From: Ifrita kowaldi
Lineage: Eukaryota > Chordata > Aves > Passeriformes > Cinclosomatidae
NCBI GenBank assembly: GCA_013398055.1
Contig: VZRS01008300.1
Span: forward strand, 1,246,623-1,310,622
DNA length: 64,000 nucleotides
Reading direction: 5' to 3'
Made by a program: the position numbers and the translations under genes. The notes beneath the pieces are model-generated. The model ran no database searches, had not been told where the DNA came from, and saw nothing but the letters and a program-made list of their open reading frames with translations. Positions 55,154 to 64,000 of this stretch are shown here, one piece after another. Positions within the stretch are counted from its first letter, which is position 1; each line of letters begins with the position of its first letter.

Positions 55154-55173
55154 CATATGGCAGTGGCCATATG
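55154..55173. repeat. Inverted repeat, 8-bp arms
   Basis: CATATGGC (55154-55161) and GCCATATG (55166-55173) are separated by AGTG. Each arm holds a CATATG E-box-like hexamer. It sits 2.6 kb upstream of the GABRP leader exon. Confidence 0.85.
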
Positions 55174-57124
55174 CCTGAATTCCCATGGCTGCTACTTCAG
55201 GCATCTAAAACTGTGTGTAGAATTATCTTAAAATAAAAAGCAGATGGTGAGTTTTAGAATATAAACTGAATTAGCATCACAGTTGCATTTTACTTCCACA
55301 TCCAAACTGTTGAATGACAGCACCTTTAAGTGCTTGACTGAAAAGCAGCTGGAAACTCAGGAGAGATTCACCCAGAGTGCCAGAGACGTACAGCTGCCTC
55401 CCCTGCTCTGGATTCTCTGCTGGCATTGTCCACTAGAACTGCAAAGTAACCAGTGAGCTTATCTGTTCTCTACTTCATCCTCTGTTTTTTAGATCAAAAT
55501 GAACCAATTGGAGGGGAAACGATGGAAAGCTGGAAACACTGAGGACTCAGTGGGAGAGAGGGAGTGGGCATATGGAAGTTAAGGTAAGATTGGGACGTAG
55601 AGGGGATATACCCCTTGGGTCGATTGGGGTCAGCTGTCCCAGCTGTGTCCCCTCCCAGTTTCTTTTGCAACCCCAGCCTCCTTGCTGGTGGGGTGGTACA
55701 AGAAACACAAAAGGCCTTGACTCTGTTCAAGCTCTGCTCAGCAGTAACTAAAACATCCCTGAAATATCAACACTTGTGTTCACAGCACAAATCCAAAATA
55801 TAGCCCCATTATAGCCACTGTGAAGAAAATTCACTCTACTTCAGCCAAAACCACCACAGCTGGGAAGAGTCAACTGCATACAATAGATTGACAGTAGTCA
55901 CTGACAAAGCACTTAATGGAATAAAGTGCCCTGATATCTGTATTTGGGTTAATCTGGATGCCTGTCTGTAATAGCTGTATTTTCATGATACTTCTTAATA
56001 CTCCCTGAAAGAGAAAGAAATGCAAAATTTTCACACATTCAAATATTTTTCCATGTTAGGATTAATACTGCAGAGAGTGCTGCTTGAGTGAAAAGGATTG
56101 AGGGGCTTTTTTAATGGGGCAAACTAGAAAGAACGAATAAAACCCAGTGGCAGCAAAACTTCATGTTTAACTGGGGAATTGACTGATGAAAGTGGACAAA
56201 TACATGTGTCCACATCCTCTTATAAGGGGCACCCTCTTACTTGGCTGCCAAACTGGCTTTTGACATACCAGCTAGCTTGTTTCTTAACCCTAGGCACATC
56301 TGATCTTGCCTAGCATGGGCATAAACCATGCAAGTCTCCTTGGGCAAGTAATCAAAGTTAGATTTACTTGGTCAATAGAGAGTAGCTGTCTCGTCATGTT
56401 TTCTCTGCAGACAGGCAGTGCAGGGGCCCTCTGTTGTGACAGTATTATGCCAGCAATTGAATGGCTGTTAGGTCTCTACTGCTGCTATATCTGGCAACAG
56501 TTTGAAGTGAAACACTGGATTCCAGTTATGCAATGATCTTCTGATCAATACAGTTGTCATCTGTGCCAGGTAACAGAAGAGTAATTTTTCTCAATGAAAA
56601 GCTTGGGAAGTTGCTCCAGTCTGAGAGCATCTTCTCAAGTTCTGCACTCTGAGAGGTTTTTGTTCAAAGATATCTTTCAACAACACAAGGTCATACTGTT
56701 AAATAAGTAGAATGAATTTAAGATTCACCAAAAATGAAAATTGCTTCTCTGGTATAGAAAAATGAGCTGTAACTGAAACTTCATAATTAGAAATTGTTTA
56801 TATAGGTATTACATGAGTCTTTAAAATTATCCCAAGTAAATCAGTTTGACAAATACATTTATTAAAAAAAAAAATGAGCATAGCATGCATGATTTCAGAC
56901 TGTATCAGCAACAACTCAGGGATTTACTTCAATGTCCCAAATAACGTACAAGTTAACGTGTAAAATCACTGTCCTCAAAATACACCAGAAGGTCGGAATT
57001 GAAGTCAAACAAATCTATTGTTGCAGCCTTTAAAATTTTTTCAGTATCAGCACTTCTAGCCACCAAAGGAGTAGGGACTAACAGTATGCTGCTAATACTT
57101 ACATAATTAAGTACATGAGAGACA

Positions 57125-57152
57125 TTTGGTGCCCTGGATTGAGGGCACCAAA
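57125..57152. repeat. Perfect inverted repeat, 11-bp arms, 6-nt loop
   Basis: The left arm TTTGGTGCCCT (57125-57135) and right arm AGGGCACCAAA (57142-57152) flank GGATTG. It is intergenic, between GABRP and the CpG-rich block. Confidence 0.9.
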
Positions 57153-60099
57153 CTATTTCTCACCGAGTTCCCTGTATTATCAATTTCATGAACATCAAAG
57201 CCCTAGAGTAAGTTACATAACCTATGATAGGATTATTTTATATGTTTATCTGTTGTTTTCACTCTGTGCACTTTAAATACAGTACATATTGTGGATTAGC
57301 TGGGAAATAACTGGCAGAGATGCTGTTAGCATTATACAGTTTTCCTGGAAAATTAATTTCAGATTTCTAACAAATGGGTGCTTAGGATGACAATACAGTT
57401 CTAGGAGTTCCCTTCATGGAGCAAGCGCCAGATGTCCTGCTTCCAACCAGCATAACACAGAACTGAAAGGTTTCAACAATGTACAGAAATGGATGTAGTA
57501 ATAAACATTCAGAGAACAGGTTTTAAGAAATTAATGTGTTCATGTGACTGCTCAAATGTAGTACCCATTACAAGCTCTGCTTATATCTACTGGGAAACCT
57601 ACAGAAAATGTGCCCCACAGGCTATTTTCTAGTTTTAAAAGGCAGAGAATTAAGTAACTTACCTCCCCTTTGTTCCTTAATACGATTTTAGATAGCTGAC
57701 ACTCGAAAGTCTGGCCATATTAGTGGTGTTTGAGTCACGGCTGATGATTACTGCCATTTGTAATTACCCAAACAAATCAGAGATTTATGGAGTTATTAAC
57801 GGCTGGGTTTATGTGCATACAGACTTTTTAAAATCTTTTGCTCTGGACATCTCAGTTCTGCTATCTGGGCAGCTGGACCTCTACATAAATCTGCAAATGT
57901 TTGAGTCCTCTTGTACCAAAATACAGGTCTCTCAAATCTGAGACCTATACTGGCTTTTTAGGTGTTTGTCAACACTCCAAGGTCCTCCCACACCCAGTCC
58001 CACGGACAAGTGGGGGTTGCCTTCTGCCACACCAGTTTTACAGTCACAATTCACAGCCCACCCGCGTGGCTTCAACAGGGTGCGAGGCTCAGGTTTTGTG
58101 CAATTTAAAGAATGAATGTGTTTGAGTTGGGTCAGAGAGGCAGGGAACCTTCCGAGGCTGCAGATGATGAATGAAACCTCAAAGGCACCTTTGCAAAGGT
58201 TTTGACTATGCAGGAAGGAGCACACAGCTGTAGTGTGGCAAACACTGATGGCTTGGGTGGTCTCCCGTCCACCATCTGAGACCTGACAGCTGCCTGGGAA
58301 GCACTTCAGGTCACCAAGTTTCCAAAGGGCACCCACAAGCGTAGGCTGAAGGCACATAGAGTGCTCCTGCAGCACTGATACCTCTATTACTTACACAGAT
58401 CAAGATAATGTGGTTTTATCACCTGCAGCAAAATGGACACAGTTTTGTTTGGGCACTATCAGACTGGATATGATTAAGCTAAATAGTTGAAAATCCATAA
58501 AGTTGGACAGGATATGCTGGTCCAAATTAAGAAAATAACAACTTCATTTGGAAAGACAAATGAGATCCTGCCTTTGTTACGCCAGTTTAAATTACTGTTC
58601 CATATGAAAGTTAGCAGATCTAGAATCTTCTAGCCCTTAACCTGGAGGAGAGTCTCCCCACATAGACCCTGATCACTGTGAGCTTTCCTCAGCATTCTCA
58701 CGTTGTAGAACCTATCCAGGACCCAGCTAATGTTCCTGCAGCTTCCCTCATGCAGCCCCCAGCCTGGGAAATGAGGGTCATCTCACTCTGTCACTGAACA
58801 CACCTTTGAGGCTGTGAGGGGAAAATAAGAGCCCTGCAGTAGCAGATTAGGGTCAGTCATATCCATCTTCTCTCCCCACTGAATATTGTGCAATGTGCCT
58901 TTGAAATTTATGACAGAGAATAGCCCCTTGGTGTGCAATTAATTTTGTTTCCAGTTGCAAATTCTTGTTAGTTTGGGGGCAAAGGGGAAGAAGGAAAGGA
59001 ATATACCCCAGAGATGCACCTTTTTTTCCATTCAAGTTATGAATTTGAACCATAGACTTTTCTGGGTTTGATTATTGTTATGCATATCTGAAACCTTCCA
59101 GAGAAAACTTTATTTTTCTTAGTCACCGAATATCTACTTCTCAGTTTGGGTCCAAGGTCTTGGACTCAAATTCCTCAGTGACTTGGTAAGTGTCCCATAA
59201 CCAGGAAATTTACAAACTAACCATTCTGAGCAGTGCAACAGGATGAAGACTGGGAGAAAATCAGTTTCCAAAGCACTTCAGGTTTTTTTTTAAATCTACA
59301 AAGCTTTTGTATTTGAAATTAAATGGTCCAAATCAATATGCTCAAAATTACTCGGTAGAATTACATATTTTAGCAAATAATAATCACAAGACAAAATGCA
59401 TTTAATTGTACAACCATGCAAAAATGTGAATGTTGTCCAAGTTGAGTGTCCTGGGCTCAGCTGCAAGCTTTTGTACCTGCTAAGGCTGAAGTCAGAGGAG
59501 TTATTCCAACCGAGATGTGGAGCTCAGCTCAAAGTCGTCAGGAATTTGGTCTGAGGGAAATCACACGAGGGGCTTTGAAAGCAAGAGGCATTTCTCCACT
59601 AAAATATGTATTTGCGATTTTTTCCACAGTTACCACCTGGGAAGATTAGTTAAATCTGTAAGTGTGTGCCTGTTGCCTTTTCCTTCAGCACAAACTGCTT
59701 TAGCTTTATTCTATGACAGGTCATTAGAATTACCTGGAGTGTTCATGATGGAGAGCAACCTTTAAGAATCCTGTTTACAAAGTTTGAATAGACATTGAAA
59801 TTGTGTATATAGGAATTTGAGTTTGTTTTAATAATTAGAAAAAAGAGCTTCCTAGAGAAATAAAATGCTTTCATTAAATTAAAATATTCCCTTTCTTCAT
59901 TACTCAGTGCTCAACAACAGATTTACTTTAAATTTTGTACACCGTTTTAAGTACTAGCACATCGTTCATCTATGCATTCATTTGAGGTGAGATGCAGATT
60001 AGATGGGGAATTGGAGGGAAAAACGGGAGCTGGCTCTTACATTACCTTTCTTGGAGAAGTTTCTCCATGTACCACTCACTGCTTTTAAAAGCAAGGTTT

Positions 60100-60290
60100 T
60101 GCAGCCTTTGGGGGGAGACACTCACCTCTTCGCTTCGNGGCGGGTGCGCCTTACCTGGAGCCGCGGCCCCGCGGCGGGCGGGCGGAGGTGGCAGCTCCGA
60201 GCAGCCTGGCAGCCGGCCGAGCTCTGCGCCCGCCGCGCCACGGGTTCGAGCCCGCCCACGGCCGGGCGTGGGCGGCACAGGGAGAGAATG
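60100..60290 (-). promoter_or_regulatory. CpG-island-like block with candidate minus-strand first exon
   Basis: This is the only strongly GC- and CpG-rich stretch in the window, about 190 bp. It includes GC boxes (GGGCGGG on the minus strand at 60257-60251, and GCGGGCGGGCGG on the plus strand near 60174-60185) and one N at 60138. Two strong donors lie on the minus strand only: CTCCAG/GTAAGG (exon edge 60155) and AGAG/GTGAGT (exon edge 60126). This fits a first exon transcribed toward GABRP, 7.6-8 kb upstream of the proximal leader exon. It could instead be the start of a separate minus-strand transcript. No comparable donor was seen on the plus strand in the island. Confidence 0.5.
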
Positions 60291-61174
60291 TCCCCGTTAT
60301 TGCTCGCTCAAGCCCCCATAGGAGCCCTTCAGCGTTGCCCCTTCCTCGCCACTCCTCCTTTGCTTAATCTCGCTTTTCAGTTTCAAGCATGTTCGGCGGA
60401 AAGGATGCTAGACAGAGAAGTGGCGAGGGAATCCTGGCAGACGAAAGTCGGGGCAACACTTCCCATGGCTTCTTTTTTTGCCATGCCTCTGTAACACGGC
60501 TTGCATGAAACTTCCTGCTGATTTCCTCCGTTTTTTCTTTCTTGCAATTGTCACATCCCAGCTACCCCGGATAGAGATTTCCACCCTTGTTCTCTACTTG
60601 ATGTGGAAATGTTCTGGGTGCCTGTAGGTAACATTGTTCAAGCCTTTCCAGAAGTGAAAAGTGCTAGTTTTGTAGATGTTGCTTTCCTGTCTGACCTCTC
60701 ACTTCAGGAGCTGTTGGCAGTTTTCAGAGAGAAGAAAGCACCACTTTCTCTGGGGAAGCACCATTCCGCGAAATTTAAGATAAAGGAAACGACTTAGGCA
60801 ATGTGATTACCAACAAAGGTTGTGTTAGGAAAAACAGCTTCAGACAGAATTTAAGATCTGCTGTCAGAAATCATTTCCTGTGGCTAGAATATTGTGGATG
60901 GGGGATACACAGGAACGTACCAAATCCTTCCCGATGCTGCCACCAGTATTAAAATATGGTGGCACTGGTGCAAGGTGTGAAGGAGGGGAAAGAAGATTAT
61001 TTTGACTATTTCAGTTTCAACTCCTGGTGCTGTTTTTTGGGATTAAGGAGTCGATAACTTTTGAGGAAGGCAAAGGCTTAGAGGTCTCAATCTTGTATCT
61101 TCTAGGAGGTTTTTTTCTTAGAACAGTCTAGTCTCAGTTCATGTCAGAAGTAAGCATATGTTTTTGTTTTTTCA

Positions 61175-61480
61175 CAGAATTATAGAACTATTTTGGTTGG
61201 AAAAGACCTTTAAAGGTCATCAAGTCCAACCCTCTGCCCTGGGCAGGGATATCATCTGCTGTATCTGGTTGCTCAGAGCCCCATCCAGCCTGGCTTTGAA
61301 CACTTCCAGGGATGGGGCATCCACTGCCGGTCTGGGCAACCTGGGCCAGTGTTTCACTACTTCCACAAAAATGTCTTCTTTATCTAGCCTGAGTCTACCT
61401 TCTTTTAGTTTAAAACATTTACCCCTTGTCCTTTTTCTTAACTTTATCTTAAAGCCAGTTACAGACATGTTGTTCTAAGA
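61175..61480 (-). mobile_element. CR1 LINE fragment, 3' terminal part
   Basis: On the plus strand it begins with an ACAGAATTATAGAACTA-like terminus, followed by TTGGTTGGAAAAGACCTTTAAAGG, a 'catcaagtccaaccc' block, 'ttgctcagagccccatccag' and 'acttccagggatggggcatc'. This is the reverse complement of the avian CR1 3' end, so the element points to the minus strand with its 3' end near 61175. It is 5'-truncated near 61480, as CR1 copies usually are. It is the best-preserved CR1 in the window, so probably the youngest. Confidence 0.9.
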
Positions 61481-62602
61481 GGCTATTTGATACCATGTAC
61501 TTGCTGTGGCTACACTGGAAGCTCCCCCCAGGTTACAGAAGATGGGAAGACCTGAGACTCAGACTAGGAGAGGCAAAACACATCTCTACATGGCAAAAAA
61601 TGGAGCAGATTTCTCTACTGTTGTTTCTATTGTTATTGCTAAAGCTTTTAGTTGGTACTGCATCTGTAGGTGGGGGAAATTAAAGAAATGTAAAAACCAT
61701 TCTTTCCTGCACATGTTGAATGTTGGTCCAATTATAAGTCAAGAATATGTACTGAGTGGGCCTGCTCTGGGATAGTTCCCCTTGTATCTCATTTGAACAG
61801 TCTGTCTAACTGCATAAAATATGTAGTGTTTATCTTTCATTCGTCAGTCAAGCAGAAAGAAGCCTGAAACCCAGTGGAAAAAAAATCACTGGCTGTTTCT
61901 ATTGCAGAACAGGTGTAAGTGGGAGAATCAGCAAGTTTGGTCTCATGTGGCCTTTCGTAGCAATAGAACTGAGAAAACAGCTTTAAAGACAATTGTGTAA
62001 GCAACTGGCATAGAAACAATGCTGATTGTTATTCCCAATGGAACTCCAAGCACAGGTTTACCTAATGCACGACATCAGAAATCCTCCAATTTCTAGGGAT
62101 CTCTTTCTACCTACTTCTTAAAAACTTATTTCAAGTTCTCACTAATTGCAGCTCATAATTTAAACAGAATAAAAATACTCTGTTTGAAAACTCAAAGCAT
62201 CAGTGTGCTGTTGCCTGTTTCAGTTCACAGTGCCCAACTGGAGAACTCTAAATTTGCACTTTAAGATATAATTTTTCAGCGCCTGTCTGCATTTCAAGGC
62301 TCTAACGCAGCTGTGACTCATTTGAAAGTCTGCGGCAGGGTACATTCTTCATACCAGAGCCCTGAGCAACAGTGGTCACTGGGGTTTCAGATCACCTGAA
62401 GCAACACCTGGGTTGTGGCTGCTAGAGAGAAGCAAGAAAATTACAACACTCAAAATTAATTGCTGGCCTGTAATATTAAGGCTGTCAGCAAAACCTGTTA
62501 ATATAAAAATAAAACTTATGCTGGTTTATTGTAAAGCTTATACTGGTCCTTCAGAGTGCCTATGGTTCTCTGTTGATTAATTTTCTGCTGGGGCTATTGC
62601 AG

Positions 62603-63011
62603 CCTCTTCGAGAGGTGTTCTAGTTCAGGAGCAGCTGGCTGGTATGTCTGTCCCCATGCACAAACCTGCCCTGTCAGCTCAAGAGTCAGCTCCTGGAAGC
62701 CCTTGTCCCCTTTGTGCTCCCTGCAGCAGTGGGACCTCTGAGGCACCAAACCCACCTCCTGCCCTTAAGCTACTCCCAGAAGGGGACGGCTCAATTATTA
62801 ACCCAAAGCTTGGGTCTTTGAATAGAGCCATTCATCAGCTGGGAAAATCAGCTGACTCCATCCTCAGGCTGCTAAAGAGTAATGAAATTGTTTTAGAGAA
62901 CAGCTTGCAGAAAAGACTCCTTGGACACAAAAATCTAGATGCCCACAGTAAGAAATCACTTAACTCCTCTGTGCGCTTAGTCCTCTGCATCCGTATTGGA
63001 GCCCATGTTGG
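62603..63011 (+). other. Open stretch bounded by splice-like sites; candidate exon of unknown gene
   Basis: An uninterrupted plus-strand frame runs from about 62581 to a stop at 63013. An acceptor-like GGGCTATTGCAG ends at 62602 and a donor-like TTGG/GTAAGC starts at 63012, exactly where the frame closes. The encoded segment is Pro/Ser/Cys-rich first (about 45 residues from the Met at 62644), then helical-looking and basic. I do not recognise it. It is richer in G and C than its surroundings. A chance ORF is quite possible, and I see no second exon to join it. Confidence 0.2.
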
Positions 63012-64000
63012 GTAAGCTGGGGTTTTTTAGTGGATGTTCCTTACAGTTTGTGACCTCAGAGGGTGGTTGTAACATTCACAGCACTGATTAAACAACATTG
63101 GAATCTGTAATGGCTTTCAGCAGCTGTGATGCCAAGAATAATACAAAACACATTGAGCTTTTGGTCTTCCAGAGATTCCTGGAGGTATGTTAAATTCTGA
63201 TGAGCAGTCTGGGTGTGAGGTTTCTTTGATGCTTGAATTGCTTGTCCAATAACACATAACCCTTATAAATAAGCCAAAATTAGCACTACCACTTAAGTAT
63301 TATATTGATACACAAAATGGAATGCTTCATAAATCAGAATGTCCCCATTTTTAACTTGATTACATTGACACTGGATATTATTTTGGACATATGAAAGTAA
63401 TTGAAAATGCTTGGAATGCTGACCAAATGAGTACTGAATAAATGCAGTATTGAGTGAGGACCTGAAAATTAGACCAAATAATACAATATGTATCTAAGCA
63501 AAATGCAAAGGAAGAGTGAGAAAACACCCACTGCCCTATTGTATTGATTTAAATGTTCCCATTTTAATGAGGTAACAGGTATCACTAATGTTTAGAACTT
63601 TCAAAATCCACTAATAGTAGAGCATTGATTTGAAATTACATGACAATTCTATTTCATTAATCTGTGTCCCAGAGGATGTAATGGAAAGAGTGATACTAAC
63701 ACCATAAAATGTTAGAATTCTTTAGAATTCTTCAGGAAATAAAGCTTTCTGATTACTATAAATTATGTGTGAAGTGGAAGATGAATCAATTAGCATTCTA
63801 ATACAAGGTCTACTTTCTAATAGAAATGTTTGTCCATGAAAGTCTGTATTCTTATACTGAACGAATAGTTGAATTTCAAATTATTATAACAATACTCAGT
63901 GACCTGGGGGCTGCATACTCTGCAGCTTTTACAGGTTATTTGAGTGGAAAGTAATGAGCAAATAAAATGGCTCAGATTTAAGATTCATGCCTTTCCCTTT

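Larger units (their letters stand above)
52568..60099. other. Upstream flank of GABRP, no gene recognised
   Basis: AT-rich sequence with short chance ORFs. The longest is a minus-strand frame of 147 codons at 57932-58375, with no known motif. Two perfect short inverted repeats (55154 and 57125) are the only distinct structures. If the CpG-rich block is a GABRP first exon, this stretch is its first intron. Confidence 0.6.
60291..64000. other. Distal upstream flank, mostly unassigned
   Basis: Besides the CR1 fragment at 61.2-61.5 kb and the candidate exon at 62.6-63.0 kb, no gene or repeat is recognised. In mammals KCNIP1 lies upstream of GABRP, but no EF-hand coding exon was noticed here. Confidence 0.55.

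Noticed and set aside
60236..60260. GGTTCGAGCCC in the GC-rich block, resembling a tRNA B-box and T-arm
   Set aside because: The T-stem does not pair beyond two bases, and no A-box, anticodon arm or acceptor stem can be placed at the right distance on either strand.
1..64000. CRISPR arrays, phage, endogenous retroviral genes or a novel gene cluster
   Set aside because: No regular spaced repeats, no gag/pol/env-like frames or LTR pairs, and no cluster of coding frames beyond the one receptor gene were seen by reading. A RepeatMasker and profile-HMM search would be needed to exclude decayed copies.

Overview
The window looks like vertebrate nuclear DNA, most likely from a bird and certainly sauropsid-like. 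It is AT-rich by eye. It has few interspersed repeats, and those I can name are CR1-type LINE fragments, the dominant avian and reptilian retroposon. The only gene I can prove is split into small exons over about 38 kb. There is nothing prokaryotic here: no operons, no CRISPR array and no long uninterrupted ORFs. One unresolved base (N) lies at 60138.

The gene is a GABA-A receptor subunit of the pi type (GABRP or a close pi-like paralogue) on the minus strand. I rebuilt it exon by exon from splice sites and reading phase. There are nine coding exons, from 52277 (ATG) down to 14164 (stop), preceded by a mostly untranslated leader exon ending at 52507. The phases join without a frameshift or internal stop and give 441 residues; my recollection is that human GABRP has 440. 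The protein has a signal peptide, an extracellular Cys-loop domain with three N-glycosylation sequons, four membrane segments, a pi-like pore helix with cysteine at the 2' position, and a divergent, acidic and serine/threonine-rich intracellular loop.

Layout: 1-13,830 is the downstream flank, with no recognisable gene. 13,839-14,163 is the probable 3' UTR with two AATAAA signals. 14,164-52,310 holds the coding exons and introns; two old CR1 copies lie in introns at 27.4-28.3 kb and 41.2-41.5 kb. 52,507-52,567 holds a leader exon with a TATA-like box. 52,570-60,100 is an upstream flank without a recognised gene. 60,100-60,290 is a small CpG-island-like block carrying two strong minus-strand splice donors, so it may be an alternative distal GABRP first exon. 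60,290-64,000 holds a fairly well-preserved CR1 fragment and one plus-strand ORF (62,603-63,011) bounded by splice-like sites, of unknown meaning.

No previously undescribed system is evident. The most useful leads are the distal CpG-island first exon, the in-frame N-terminal extension from the leader exon, the unusual agonist-site and pore residues, the divergent C-terminal exon, and the candidate exon near 62.6-63.0 kb. Comparisons with human subunits are from memory and were not aligned by software.
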